Shown: positions 52,915 through 61,806 of the stretch, piece by piece | How positions within the stretch are numbered: the stretch's first letter is position 1 | Layout of the letters: each line of letters begins with the position of its first letter | DNA from: Fimbriimonadaceae bacterium | GTDB taxonomy: Bacteria > Armatimonadota > Fimbriimonadia > Fimbriimonadales > Fimbriimonadaceae | NCBI GenBank assembly: GCA_019638675.1 | Contig: JAHBTE010000001.1 | Location: 1,458,605-1,522,604, forward strand | Reading direction: 5' to 3' | Length of the DNA stretch: 64,000 nt | The notes under the pieces: model-generated | Seen by the model: the letters and a program-made list of their open reading frames with translations, nothing else | The model's database searches: none | What the model was told of the DNA's origin: nothing | Position numbers and translations under genes: made by a program

Positions 52915-53784
52915 ATGACCCTCATACTTACATGGCTTGACCAAGGCGCTATCTGCCAAGCCGCAGATCGGCAACTCACATGGCCGGACCGTCGAGAAGA
53001 TGGTTACAACAAGCAAAGTTGCATTCAATGCGCTGATGGCAACATCTCGATTGCGTTCACCGGAATGGCGCAACTAGGCCCGCCGCAACAAAGTTCCTTA
53101 CCGAATGCCGACGCATATTACACCGATGACATGATTGCCGATGTTGCAGTGCACTTGGTCGCCGGAGGAGAGCCAATAGCAGAACTTGTGAACGTGCTTG
53201 CGAGGTGTGCCAAGTATTGGGTTGGGCTGTATTGGGCACGATGCATGTACGGGACCCCGAAACGCCGGTTTCTATCGATAGTCGTCACTGGCTTTGAAAA
53301 CGGAAAACCATTTAGCCTAGAAATCACCAACGCTGAAGGCGCTATGTCAGGCCATGTGGCTGGTCCGGAAAGGTTTAAAATTGTGCGCCATTCTGTCAAG
53401 CCTGGAAAATTGTATGTTCATGGAGCGAGAGGAGCATGGACAAGTGAATTGCGATACCGAGCAAAGCTTAAGAGCCGTACGGTTATTACGAATGCACCCG
53501 GCGACAGGTGCGAGCAGCTTGCCAGATTTATCATTGAATCGGCTAAATCTCCGAAGGCAAACGGAGTAATTGGCCGGTCTGTGGTCGCCGCCGAAATACA
53601 CCCCAACCGGCCAGTGCCATTCGATTCCGTTTACTGTCTAGAAAGTGGTGAGTCATTCCTTGACTACGCGCCAAATGTCATATCACCCGTAGGCAATCTC
53701 CTAGGAACGTGCACAGCTTCCGTAGCGCCAACCGCTCAGACATTTCTTGGGGTGCTAAATAAGCTTTTGCCAAGGGTCGTCTGA
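52915..53784 (+). CDS. Putative Ntn-hydrolase-like (proteasome-related) cargo protein
   Basis: The 289-residue protein begins MTLILTWLDQGAICQAADRQ, then has an inner strand ISIAFTGMAQL. Proteasome-fold Ntn hydrolases begin with a similar Met-Thr followed by a strand, a Gly turn and A-D-x-R, and in them the Thr becomes the nucleophile after Met removal. The rest (LVHLVAGGEPIAEL-type helix region near residue 75, CAKYWVGLYWARCMYG and a beta-rich C-terminal half) is not recognised. A GGAG box lies upstream of the ATG. It is the only intact gene of the integrated element. The Ntn idea is from pattern only. Confidence 0.55.
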   Translation: MTLILTWLDQGAICQAADRQLTWPDRREDGYNKQSCIQCADGNISIAFTGMAQLGPPQQSSLPNADAYYTDDMIADVAVHLVAGGEPIAELVNVLARCAKYWVGLYWARCMYGTPKRRFLSIVVTGFENGKPFSLEITNAEGAMSGHVAGPERFKIVRHSVKPGKLYVHGARGAWTSELRYRAKLKSRTVITNAPGDRCEQLARFIIESAKSPKANGVIGRSVVAAEIHPNRPVPFDSVYCLESGESFLDYAPNVISPVGNLLGTCTASVAPTAQTFLGVLNKLLPRVV

Positions 53785-53786
53785 CT

Positions 53787-54146
53787 TTACACACTCAGGC
53801 GAAGACCGGTCTCTTCAGCCATTTTAGCGGCTGTAGAACATCTATCCCAAAGCATCTGCATCCACTTTCGCTTCTGCTCCATATGGGCATGGCTGTAGTT
53901 CGCGGTGTTGCCTTGCTTTGCTTTGCCGCTGAGTTCCGCGACGATGGATGGCGGACACTCATGCTCATTCTCAAGAAGGCTAATGAATGTGTGTCTAAGA
54001 GCATGGGGGCCAACGACCGGCACCCCTGCCCTGCAAGCCGCGTGAAGGCTTCTCGTGGCGTTATTGGGGGTGATATAGCCCCCCTTTTGTGTCCGAACAG
54101 CCCCACTGAACCCACGGGAAACCCTTGCAAAACCCTCACGTTCTAC
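53787..54146 (-). pseudogene. Tyrosine recombinase (integrase) C-terminal remnant
   Basis: In one minus-strand frame, open from 54146 to the stop at 53787, about 119 codons encode the C-terminal half of a phage-type integrase. The region reads KGGYITPNNATRSLHAAC, then the catalytic HALRHTF, then NTANYSHAHMEQKR with the active-site Tyr. A TAG (54149-54147) closes the frame upstream, and the tRNA-Leu begins 34 bases further on. The DNA-binding N-terminal half is therefore missing. Its position next to the tRNA is typical of such integrases. Confidence 0.8.
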
Positions 54147-54179
54147 CTAAACCTGGAATCAAACAGGTAGAAATAATTC

Positions 54180-54266
<87 letters not shown>

Positions 54267-54370
54267 ACAGGCGACCCATATAATACTCGGTTCACCCTTG
54301 GTTGCCGCTGGGCCGAGAACCAACATTTCAATTTGGAACCATTCTAAGCTCGGGTAACGTAACTTGAGTT

Positions 54371-54919
54371 ATGAAAAATCTCATTTTTGCCGGAATTTTC
54401 ATGTGCGCGTTTGCCGCTCAGGCCGAGGCTCCCCGAGTGGCCGAAACTACCGAGACGATCCTAAAAAATGCTTCTCTCAAGGCTGAGAAGGAGCACAAAA
54501 ACATCTTGGTGATGTTCCACGCTTCCTGGTGCGGTTGGTGCCATAAGTTGGATGATTTCTTGGAAAAATCGGAGCCAGGCAAAAAGGTTGCCGCTCAATT
54601 TGTTACGGTGCACATTACAGTGATGGAGAACGATGAGCATAAGGCGGATGAGAACGCAGGCGGAATGGAACTGCTCACCAAACTGGGTGGCGAAAAGTCG
54701 GGAATTCCTTATTACGCGATTATGGATTCCAAACAAAAAACTCTTATCACTAGCAATCCGAATAAGGATAAGCCAGGCAATATCGGCTACCCCGCAGCGG
54801 CCGACGAAATTGCCCACTTTATGAAGATGCTCAAAGTAGGAGCGCCCAAGCTTGCCGAAGCAGATCAGAAAGCCGCAGAAGCATGGTTAACCGAAACAGG
54901 CAAAAAGCTAGGCGGTTAA
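54371..54919 (+). CDS. Exported thioredoxin-fold protein
   Basis: The 182-residue protein has a signal peptide (NLIFAGIFMCAFAAQAEA). The thioredoxin active site is HASWCGWCHKL (about residues 53-63), embedded in the usual KNILVMFHASWC strand, followed by the helix LDDFLEK. The CGWC variant fits reducing or periplasmic thioredoxins of the DsbD/SoxW-like group. The middle (EKSGIPYYAIMD) contains the cis-Pro-type turn. The C-terminal helix is rich in Ala/Glu. A strong terminator follows. Confidence 0.88.
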   Translation: MKNLIFAGIFMCAFAAQAEAPRVAETTETILKNASLKAEKEHKNILVMFHASWCGWCHKLDDFLEKSEPGKKVAAQFVTVHITVMENDEHKADENAGGMELLTKLGGEKSGIPYYAIMDSKQKTLITSNPNKDKPGNIGYPAAADEIAHFMKMLKVGAPKLAEADQKAAEAWLTETGKKLGG

Positions 54920-54928
54920 TTGGTACTC

Positions 54929-54960
54929 AAGCCCAGGCAAATCAATTGCCTGGGCTTTTC
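54929..54960. terminator. Bidirectional intrinsic terminator
   Basis: AAGCCCAGGCAA (54929-54940) pairs perfectly with TTGCCTGGGCTT (54946-54957) with loop ATCAA, followed by T. It stands between convergent genes (thioredoxin ending 54919 and the gene ending 54963) and can serve both. Confidence 0.85.
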
Positions 54961-54962
54961 AT

Positions 54963-55559
54963 TTATCTGTCTTTTACGGGGATCACGAGTTTGAGTGCGC
55001 TGAGTTCTTCCGAGAACTTAGCGACCTTTACATCAACTAATCCGTTTTGAAGTGCGAACTCCCGGATGTGGTTTTCTCCAAACTTCTTTCGGCCTTTTGT
55101 CCAGATCGCCCAGATCATGCCAACTGGTTTGATCGCGGCTCGGGCATCCAGCAAGCGTCTTAATTCTTCGACCGAATGAACACGAACAAATACAACGTCA
55201 AGAGGGGCATCAAGCGGTTCGCCTGCGCGGGCTTCTAACTCATTTGGAAAAGCTTCATCGAACTCACCCCACGCTTGATATACATGGCCCGGCTTCAACC
55301 CAAGTTTGTCCAAGCGGCTCTTTGGATTAAGGATCGAGTGGCACCAATTATCAGCGGCATCGCCAAGGAAGAAAATAGCTTCATCCTCTTTTCGCCTCAC
55401 TACCAGTTGACCGTCAAACGATTCAACCGAGGATAGCTCTGTCCACTTCCACCGGAACTTAAAATCACCGCGAAAATCAATTTCGCCGTCGCCGCAATGG
55501 GCTTTGCCTGTGGATTCTTGCTGGTTCAATCGAACTCGGCACGTAGCTTCGGCCCCCAT
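54963..55559 (-). CDS. DUF3052-like protein
   Basis: The 198-residue protein has no signal. The second half matches the DUF3052 outline: LDKLGLKPGHVYQAWGEF, then DVVFVRVHSVEELRRLLD, VGMIWAIWTKGRKKF, and the end ALQNGLVDVKVAKFSEELSALKLVIPV. The first half holds strands with aromatic and Arg residues (FKFRWKWTELSSV). Function is unknown. The start codon touches the stop of the SRPBCC gene, so the two are coupled and are co-transcribed with the MarR gene. Confidence 0.8.
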   Translation of the reverse strand: MGAEATCRVRLNQQESTGKAHCGDGEIDFRGDFKFRWKWTELSSVESFDGQLVVRRKEDEAIFFLGDAADNWCHSILNPKSRLDKLGLKPGHVYQAWGEFDEAFPNELEARAGEPLDAPLDVVFVRVHSVEELRRLLDARAAIKPVGMIWAIWTKGRKKFGENHIREFALQNGLVDVKVAKFSEELSALKLVIPVKDR

Positions 55560-56095
55560 TAGTTCACCTCCGCTTGAAGTTTTGCTTCTAGCTGTTTAGC
55601 GTAGCTTTTTAAGTGCGTATCGTGCCCGAAAATGAATTTGGACATAAACCGAAATAGTGGGGAATAAACCTCTCCGTTCTCAGTGATGGTAACTTTGGTT
55701 TGGTTACCTTGCGGTTCGATTTCAAAACTCCAAGTCCCGCCAAACTGCAAATCTTTTCCCGAGATCCGAGTTACAAGGCGTCGTGGTGGATCACTTTGCT
55801 CAACGGTGAGTGGCATTTCGCCAAACTTAGAAACTTCAATCCAACTGGTTCTGCCTTGCGTGTCATCAACCGCGCGGACTTCCGAAAGTTCGGATCGCCA
55901 AGATGGAAAACTTTTGTAGTCAGTAATAAAGCTCCATATCTTTTCCGGCGAAGCATTTACGTTAGCAACTACCGAAGCGGTGTGTCTAACGGGGAGAGTT
56001 GCTCCAATGGCAAAAACGCCGCCGATCAGCAACAAAACGATTCCAACGATTGAAAGGAGAATGATCATAATTTTTCTCTTAATGATTTGGTTCAT
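55559..56095 (-). CDS. Membrane-anchored SRPBCC family protein
   Basis: The 178-residue protein has an N-terminal helix (IMIILLSIVGIVLLLIGGVFAI). A START/Bet v1-like domain follows, with VVANVNASPEKIWSFITDYKSFPSWRSEL, read in parts, and FGGTWSFEIEPQGNQTKVTITENG. The family binds hydrophobic ligands in a deep cavity. It overlaps the MarR gene by 17 bases and precedes the DUF3052-like gene, so it is likely controlled by that regulator. Confidence 0.88.
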   Translation of the reverse strand: MNQIIKRKIMIILLSIVGIVLLLIGGVFAIGATLPVRHTASVVANVNASPEKIWSFITDYKSFPSWRSELSEVRAVDDTQGRTSWIEVSKFGEMPLTVEQSDPPRRLVTRISGKDLQFGGTWSFEIEPQGNQTKVTITENGEVYSPLFRFMSKFIFGHDTHLKSYAKQLEAKLQAEVN

Positions 56096-56567
56096 CTGAA
56101 TAGCTCCAACCAGAACCGTGTGTCTGGATGAATTCCGAAGCCGCTTTTGCGAGGATTGCCAATCCTTTTAGCCCCGCTTCACGCTCTTCATCTGTCAATT
56201 GCTCAAGCATTGCCGCCACCCGCTTGGGGTCGAGAACGGAAGTTGCCTGGGTGATGCGGAGCCCTTCCTGCGTGAGAAGGAGTTGCACCACCCGCCGGTC
56301 AGTTTCCGATCGTGTGCGCTTTAGGTAGCCCAACTTTTCTAGCCGGCCTACGGCAACGCAGGCGGTTGCCGCTGTGATTCCGAGGTGCTTTGCCAAGCCG
56401 TTCAAACTGATTGGCTCGGCTGTATCCAAGTGGTCTAGCAAACTCGCTTGCTTAGAAGTGAGGAGATTGCCAGTTTCTTCATCGTGTACATGTTGTGCAT
56501 GACACGCGAAGTAAATCTTTGGATAGTGCTCTAGGAGTTCAGCCGCTGCTTTGCTCATTGATTTCAT
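56079..56567 (-). CDS. MarR family transcriptional regulator
   Basis: The 162-residue protein shows the winged-helix core: SLLDHLDTAEPISLNGLAKHLGITAATACVAVGRLEKLGYLKRTRSETDRRVVQLLLTQ, read in parts (about 40-105). The wing is the KRTRSETDRRVVQL hairpin. It forms dimers in the family and usually binds palindromes, often lifting repression on small phenolic or other ligands. The start codon lies against the palindrome TTAGTATAAACTAA. It heads the unit of the SRPBCC and DUF3052-like genes. Confidence 0.93.
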   Translation of the reverse strand: MKSMSKAAAELLEHYPKIYFACHAQHVHDEETGNLLTSKQASLLDHLDTAEPISLNGLAKHLGITAATACVAVGRLEKLGYLKRTRSETDRRVVQLLLTQEGLRITQATSVLDPKRVAAMLEQLTDEEREAGLKGLAILAKAASEFIQTHGSGWSYSDEPNH

Positions 56568-56602
56568 TAGTATAAACTAAATATTTGATTAGTGTAATCA
56601 AA
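56567..56602. promoter_or_regulatory. Two palindromes, candidate MarR operator
   Basis: TTAGTATAAACTAA (56567-56580) is a 5-bp arm palindrome with a 4-base centre. TTTGATTAGTGTAATCAAA (56584-56602) has perfect 8-bp arms around GTG. Both lie between the marR start codon (56567) and the EF-G-like gene. Autoregulation is the likely role, inferred from position. Confidence 0.6.
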
Positions 56603-56729
56603 ATAAAATAATTTACAAAAAAATCTATTTAGCTTGGCTTCGGGGCGCAGTTTTGTTACCTTAAAGTTAAGGGAACGACGCCCCCAAGAAAATCCTTGAG
56701 AGCGCCGGTTTTCCGAGGAAGGAAAAACG

Positions 56730-58799
56730 GTGAAACAATACACACCTGACTTGATTCGTAATGTGGCCATTGTGGGCCATGGCGGTGCGGGCAAAACAAT
56801 GCTCGTAGAACATATGCTCTACACCGCCGGAGCAACCGACCGGGTAGGAACCGTAGAAGCGGGAAGCACCCAAAGTGACTTTGATCCGCTGGAAGTCCGC
56901 CGAAAAATTAGCGTAAGCGCCAGCGTGACACCACTGGAATATCACGGACACAAACTGAATCTGATTGACGTACCAGGATTCCCAGACTTTGCCGGAGAAC
57001 TCCATGCCGTAGCCGAAGTCGTCGGCTCAATGATCCTGGTGTGCGAAGCAAAGCGCGACCTAGACGTCGGATTCGACCTAGCTTGGGAAGTAGCAGAAAA
57101 ACACAATCTTGCAAAGTTCATTTTTATCAATAAGCTCGAACGAGATAATGCAGATTATGAAGGGCTGATCGAAACTCTCCACCAACGGTATGGTCGCCGC
57201 ATTGTTAACGTGCAGATTCCCATCGGGCACCAGGCGGCATTTAGCGGAGTTCTCGACCTTGTTCAAATGAAAGTCTACAAAGGGCAAGATCGAGGCGAGA
57301 TTATTGAAGATATTCCGGCTGGCTACAAAGCTGAAGCTGAGGAGCGGCACGAAAAAATGATGGATGCGGCCGCAGAGGGCGACGATGAACTCGCAATGAA
57401 GTATTTAGACGGTCAGCAATTAACCGAAGCCGAAGTCGAGCACGGATTGCTGGAAGGAACGAGAAAAGGATCGGTTGTTCCTGTATTACTGGGTTCTGCG
57501 GCTAGTGGTATTGGGGTTGCGACTTTGATGGATCGCATCATCGGCGAACTTCCATCTCCCGTTTACAAACCGCTAGATATTGATGGTCAGCATTTCGAAG
57601 AAGATCCGAACGGGCCACTGATTGGCTACGTTTTCAAAACCACGGCCGACCCTTACGTTGGAAAGATTAACTACGTGCGAATTTTCAGCGGCACGCTGAA
57701 AGCGGATGACCATGTGATGAACACTGCCAGCGAAAAAGAGGAGCGAGTTCACAATCTGTTCTTCCCGCATGGCAAGAATCCGGAAGCGACCTCAGCCGTT
57801 GTAGCGGGCGACATTTGTATGATCGCTAAGCTCAATGATACGAGCACGGGTGACACACTTTGCGGGCCAAAAGTTAGAATTAAAATGGCTTCGCCATCGT
57901 TCCCGAGCCCGGTTTACCGAGTTGCGATTCACCCGAAAACAAAAGCCGACGAAGACAAGCTCGGTTCGGCGATGGAGCGGTTGCTCGAAGAAGATCCTAC
58001 TCTGCGATACACACGCGATGCGGAACTACATCAAGAACTGATCGAAGGTTTGGGCGATATCCACATTGATACGGCAATCGAAAAACTCAAGGTGCGCTTC
58101 GGAGTTTCGGTGGAGACTTCGGATGCGAAGGTGCCGTACCGAGAAACTATTCGTGGCAGTGCTAAGGCTCAAGGAAAGTTCAAACGTCAAACGGGTGGCA
58201 AAGGCCAATACGGCGATTGCTGGCTGGAACTTGAACCACTAGCTCAAGGGACTGGCTTTGAATTCCACAACAAAGTAGTTGGCGGGTCAATTCCTAAAAA
58301 CTATATTCCCGCAGTTGAAAAAGGGGTCGCGGAGACGATGACCAAGGGATTCCTCGCGGGTTATCCCGTTGTGGACGTGAAAGCGACCGTTTACGATGGC
58401 AGTTACCACGACGTTGACTCAAGCGAAGCCGCTTTCAAAATGGCGGGTCAGTTGGCGTTCAAGGCGGCGGCAGAAAAGGCTAATCCGCAACTGCTGGAAC
58501 CCATCATGCGCATCAACGTCGATGTGCCAGATGAATCGGTTGGTGATGTTGTGGGAGACCTCAATACTCGCAGGGGGCACATGCAGGGAATGGAGCCAGT
58601 TGCTCCGGGCAAAACCCGAATCATGGCGGAAGTTCCGATGGCAACCATGATGCGCTATGCGCTTGACTTGCGTTCTTTGACGAAAGGTCGGGGAATGTTC
58701 AGCTCAGAGTTTGCGCATTATTCGGAGGTTCCCACCCACGAAGCACAAGGGCTGATCAAGGCGTTCCAAGATTCGCACAATCACGCTGATTTGCATTAG
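56730..58799 (+). CDS. EF-G-like translation GTPase (EF-G paralogue type)
   Basis: The 689-residue protein has the GTPase motifs of elongation factor G relatives. G1 is VGHGGAGKTML, G2 is in the VEAGSTQSDFDPLEVRRKISV loop, and G3 is DVPGFPDF instead of the standard DTPG. G4 is INKLE, where the Asp of NKxD is replaced by Glu. Domains II to V follow with FKRQTGGKGQYGD, GSIPKNYIPAVEKG and the C-terminal ...LDLRSLTKGRGMFSSEF. It starts at GTG 56730 with GGAAGG upstream. It belongs with EF-G-like (FusA2 type) paralogues rather than the main EF-G. The ancestral G4 residue change may alter GTP specificity. Confidence 0.9.
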   Translation: MKQYTPDLIRNVAIVGHGGAGKTMLVEHMLYTAGATDRVGTVEAGSTQSDFDPLEVRRKISVSASVTPLEYHGHKLNLIDVPGFPDFAGELHAVAEVVGSMILVCEAKRDLDVGFDLAWEVAEKHNLAKFIFINKLERDNADYEGLIETLHQRYGRRIVNVQIPIGHQAAFSGVLDLVQMKVYKGQDRGEIIEDIPAGYKAEAEERHEKMMDAAAEGDDELAMKYLDGQQLTEAEVEHGLLEGTRKGSVVPVLLGSAASGIGVATLMDRIIGELPSPVYKPLDIDGQHFEEDPNGPLIGYVFKTTADPYVGKINYVRIFSGTLKADDHVMNTASEKEERVHNLFFPHGKNPEATSAVVAGDICMIAKLNDTSTGDTLCGPKVRIKMASPSFPSPVYRVAIHPKTKADEDKLGSAMERLLEEDPTLRYTRDAELHQELIEGLGDIHIDTAIEKLKVRFGVSVETSDAKVPYRETIRGSAKAQGKFKRQTGGKGQYGDCWLELEPLAQGTGFEFHNKVVGGSIPKNYIPAVEKGVAETMTKGFLAGYPVVDVKATVYDGSYHDVDSSEAAFKMAGQLAFKAAAEKANPQLLEPIMRINVDVPDESVGDVVGDLNTRRGHMQGMEPVAPGKTRIMAEVPMATMMRYALDLRSLTKGRGMFSSEFAHYSEVPTHEAQGLIKAFQDSHNHADLH

Positions 58800-58818
58800 C
58801 AACCGCTTTCGCGGCCCT

Positions 58819-60090
58819 CTAGTTAACTAGAGGGTCGCGATCGTCATTTTTATCTCTTGGCTTTGGCGGACAAGTGAACGTTCGTTCTTCTTTGACACCG
58901 CCTGGCGTTGCAAACTGAAGTGTAATCCGCTGACCATCGTACGAATAAGTTACCGGTGAACCATCGTAAGGGCTTTTTAAGTCAGAAAGATCCAAAGTTT
59001 TTGGAATAGACGGCTGTTCAAGGGCGCGCAATATCGCCGTGAATACGAGCTTTGAAGATTGATCGTTTAACGGGAGGAGAAATGTATTGTTATCGCCAGA
59101 GAGCGATTCCATGATTTTCGCGCCAGTAGGAAATGCTAGTCCCGCAGTGTAAATTTCCATCATTGATTCTTGGAGAGCTGCATCTGCTTTTCTGTAATCA
59201 GTTGGATCAACTTCGTAAGGCTTTCTGTAAGCACGGATGATTTTGATCAAAGCCGCTTTTTGAAGTGGTGCAGGAACCTTGCCTTCCATCGGTGAAACTT
59301 CGGATTCAGGGAGGCCGAGTTTCTCTCGCCCCTCCTTAGTTGATCCCCATTGCAAAATATCAGTTGTCCAATAAAGCTCAAGGGCATATCCTTTACGGTA
59401 ATCATTTACTGGCCAATTTTCAACCGCAGTTTTTAGCGCACTTACATACCTAGGATCAGGATGCTGAATATCCCACGTGCAAATTGCACGTGCCCCAATG
59501 TTTCTGATGGCTTGTCCAACAAGCAGTCCGATTGCCACTGGCTCCTCCTCAACATGTGAAGCAATTTGGTTGATTGCTCTGAAATCGGAAAGCGCGTCAT
59601 CAACACGGCCCTCGCTCGCCGCCACCGTGCCTCGAACAGCTGCCAACTGAGCCATGTTCTTCATTTTCGCGTACTCGGGAAATAGAACGGCATATCCATC
59701 CTCCCAAGGACGGTCGAACCAACATCTGGGCCGAGCAGCTGCTAGATCGACAGCATGTAATAAGCCATCCTTATGTTCGGCTACAAGCTGCTTTGCTTCG
59801 CTTAAATTGGCTCCAGTTGGATTGGCAAGCAGATCTGTCAAAATTAATGTATTGACAGCTTTTTCACCTGATTTTCGGCGATAGAATTCCGCTGCGTTTT
59901 CGGCTGGCTCGGCTGGGGCAACTGCTTTTCGGTAATCGTTTGCATGAATTGCAAATCCAGCTTTTTGGGCAAGATCAAATTCGCGCTTTAAATCAGCATC
60001 CTGCTTTTTATCAAAGATGATTAGTCCAAGCGGAGGAGTAATAACAACGAGCCCAACAACTGTCCAAATAATTTTTGCTTTCTTTGTCAA
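58819..60090 (-). CDS. Membrane-anchored protein of unknown function
   Basis: The 423-residue protein has one N-terminal membrane segment (IIWTVVGLVVITPPLGLIIF), followed by a helical domain rich in Ala/Glu/Lys. The chain contains paired helices with AQLAAVRGTVAASEGRVDDALSDFRAI and AIGLLVGQAIRNIGARAIC. Its last 60 residues are strand-rich and end with RTFTCPPKPRDK. No family is recognised. It overlaps the preceding gene by four bases, so it is the last gene of the von Willebrand A operon. Confidence 0.75.
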   Translation of the reverse strand: MTKKAKIIWTVVGLVVITPPLGLIIFDKKQDADLKREFDLAQKAGFAIHANDYRKAVAPAEPAENAAEFYRRKSGEKAVNTLILTDLLANPTGANLSEAKQLVAEHKDGLLHAVDLAAARPRCWFDRPWEDGYAVLFPEYAKMKNMAQLAAVRGTVAASEGRVDDALSDFRAINQIASHVEEEPVAIGLLVGQAIRNIGARAICTWDIQHPDPRYVSALKTAVENWPVNDYRKGYALELYWTTDILQWGSTKEGREKLGLPESEVSPMEGKVPAPLQKAALIKIIRAYRKPYEVDPTDYRKADAALQESMMEIYTAGLAFPTGAKIMESLSGDNNTFLLPLNDQSSKLVFTAILRALEQPSIPKTLDLSDLKSPYDGSPVTYSYDGQRITLQFATPGGVKEERTFTCPPKPRDKNDDRDPLVN

Positions 60091-60596
60091 CGTAAATACC
60101 CTTTGATCGGCAAGATTCCCATTCCAGCTCGGAGGGTTCTTCCGATCGGCCCTTCAGGGAAGTCTATACTCAAAAGGGGCAAAACTGTTAAAACTGCAAC
60201 AAAAACTGCTTGGGTGATGGGATCAAACGGAAGCACGATATAAAGGGCCGCGGTGCAGAGACCACCCGCAATTCCGAGAAAGATCGCCGCAAGTTGATGC
60301 ACGTAATCTTGTAATCCAAAAAACCAACCGTACAAACCGCCTACAAGCCCAAGGCTGATAAGCCGGGCGATATTTTCTATCATTTCCCAACTCCGCATGA
60401 ATTCAAATCCGCCCTCGGCGCCAAGTGCGAACAGGAATCCAAGGCAGATGGTTTGGAGTAGAAACGGTACATCAATTGGGACTGCGGCAATCCCTGCGCG
60501 CCGATTGATTCGGTTGATCAGCATTCGCGCCGCCAAGGGCACAACCATGAAGATCAGGCTCAAGTACACCAAGTGTTTGCTGAAAATGCTAATCAT
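60087..60596 (-). CDS. Multi-pass membrane protein of the vWA operon
   Basis: The 169-residue protein has about four to five hydrophobic helices (HLVYLSLIFMVVPLAA, VPFLLQTICLGFLFAL, LISLGLVGGLYGWFFGL, LAAIFLGIAGGLCTAALYIVL, AVFVAVLTVLPLL). No signature motif is visible. It starts by overlapping the previous vWA gene by four bases and overlaps the next gene as well. Function is unknown; the coupling suggests a complex with the two vWA proteins. Confidence 0.75.
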   Translation of the reverse strand: MISIFSKHLVYLSLIFMVVPLAARMLINRINRRAGIAAVPIDVPFLLQTICLGFLFALGAEGGFEFMRSWEMIENIARLISLGLVGGLYGWFFGLQDYVHQLAAIFLGIAGGLCTAALYIVLPFDPITQAVFVAVLTVLPLLSIDFPEGPIGRTLRAGMGILPIKGYLR

Positions 60597-61795
60597 TCAG
60601 GCCCCGTTTTTGGATTCGCTGCTCCATTGGCGGTGTTTTCGCCCTGAGTAGGTGGCTTTTCGGTTGAACCAGCCGGAAATTCAGGGTCGGCTAAGTTCGG
60701 ATTGTCGTTCTTTTGATAACCATTGGTTTGCCCGACATGAACGGTCATTCGTTCTGGGTTGCCTTTGGAACGAAAACCAATTTTGACTTCTTCGGATTCT
60801 TCAAAAACCTTGTTTTTGCGAACAAGCTCAAGTTCCACGTCGTGACCGATGGTAAGGGTTTCGAGCTTCTCCGCAAGTCGGCGGAAGGTTGGTGCGAGTT
60901 GGTTGCTTTCGGCAACTGGGATTACTTCGTCTGCAAGCTGTCTCAAGGCTCCGAGGTCTGGTGCCGGGCCAAGTGCAACGATGATTAGCTTGATACCACG
61001 TTTTTGTAGTTCCTGCCGAATAGAAGTTGGGTCGCCGCTGGTGCTAGTGGTGTCTCGACCATCGGTGAGCATCACCATGAACTTGGGTCGGTCACCTTCG
61101 TTTGATATCCAACCCAGGCCGAGTTCAAGTGCTCGGTAAAGTGGGGTACCGGAGTTTTCGTTGCCTTTGAGCTTGGGCAATACGGGCGGAATCGCCGACG
61201 GTTCGCCGAATCCTTTGAGCATTGCCGGAGGTTCAGCGCGGGGAATCCTAAATCCTGGTTCGGGGTTTAGGCGAGGGAACGTCGCAAGTCCAACTCGATC
61301 TTTTGCGCCGAGAACTTCGACAAGGGCGTTCACCGCGTCAATGCGTTTGTACTCTGCATCAGCCCGAGGCAACCAGTCACGGTTCCATCGGCTTGGTGGG
61401 GATGGTTGAACCATGCTGTAACTGTTATCAAGGAGCAGTAAGATTGACTTATCTTTGGTTTCGTGCTTAGTTTCCTTAACTGGCTTCACAGAAACAATCC
61501 GCACGGTCACCCCGCTCTGAAGCGAGATAAAACTCATCGGATCAATTTCAGAGTTGGGAATTCGGAAGTTCACTCGGCGCTTATAAATGTCCGGCGGCGG
61601 TTGCTTGACTGGAGTGACTTTCTTGGTTTTGATCACTGGCCGTTCGGCGACTGGAGGCATAAGAACGCCAACTTCGCTTGGCGTTGAATAAATGTTTGAA
61701 CTGGCTGAAGCGTTGATCAGACTCGATGCAAGGATGATTACCCCCGCAAAAACCGCGAGGGAACCAACTCGTACTGCCCAAGGATTCGGAACCAT
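60593..61795 (-). CDS. Membrane-anchored von Willebrand factor A domain protein
   Basis: The 400-residue protein has an N-terminal membrane helix (VRVGSLAVFAGVIILASSLIN). A Pro/Arg-rich segment follows, and then a vWA domain beginning ILLLLDNSYSMVQPSPPS with the MIDAS D-x-S-x-S. The later Thr of the metal site is in NSGTPLYRALELGLG, and the Asp loop is VMLTDGRDTTST. A Gly/Asn/Pro-rich tail ends the chain. In many bacteria such proteins organise complexes at the membrane or bind partners through the metal site. It overlaps the next gene by four bases. Confidence 0.85.
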   Translation of the reverse strand: MVPNPWAVRVGSLAVFAGVIILASSLINASASSNIYSTPSEVGVLMPPVAERPVIKTKKVTPVKQPPPDIYKRRVNFRIPNSEIDPMSFISLQSGVTVRIVSVKPVKETKHETKDKSILLLLDNSYSMVQPSPPSRWNRDWLPRADAEYKRIDAVNALVEVLGAKDRVGLATFPRLNPEPGFRIPRAEPPAMLKGFGEPSAIPPVLPKLKGNENSGTPLYRALELGLGWISNEGDRPKFMVMLTDGRDTTSTSGDPTSIRQELQKRGIKLIIVALGPAPDLGALRQLADEVIPVAESNQLAPTFRRLAEKLETLTIGHDVELELVRKNKVFEESEEVKIGFRSKGNPERMTVHVGQTNGYQKNDNPNLADPEFPAGSTEKPPTQGENTANGAANPKTGPE

Positions 61796-61806
61796 TACTA
61801 ATCCAC

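Noticed and set aside
58811-58841. Palindrome CCCTCTAGTT/AACTAGAGGG as a terminator after the EF-G-like gene
   Set aside because: It overlaps the end of the convergent coding region and has no following T-run, so it was left out as a feature.
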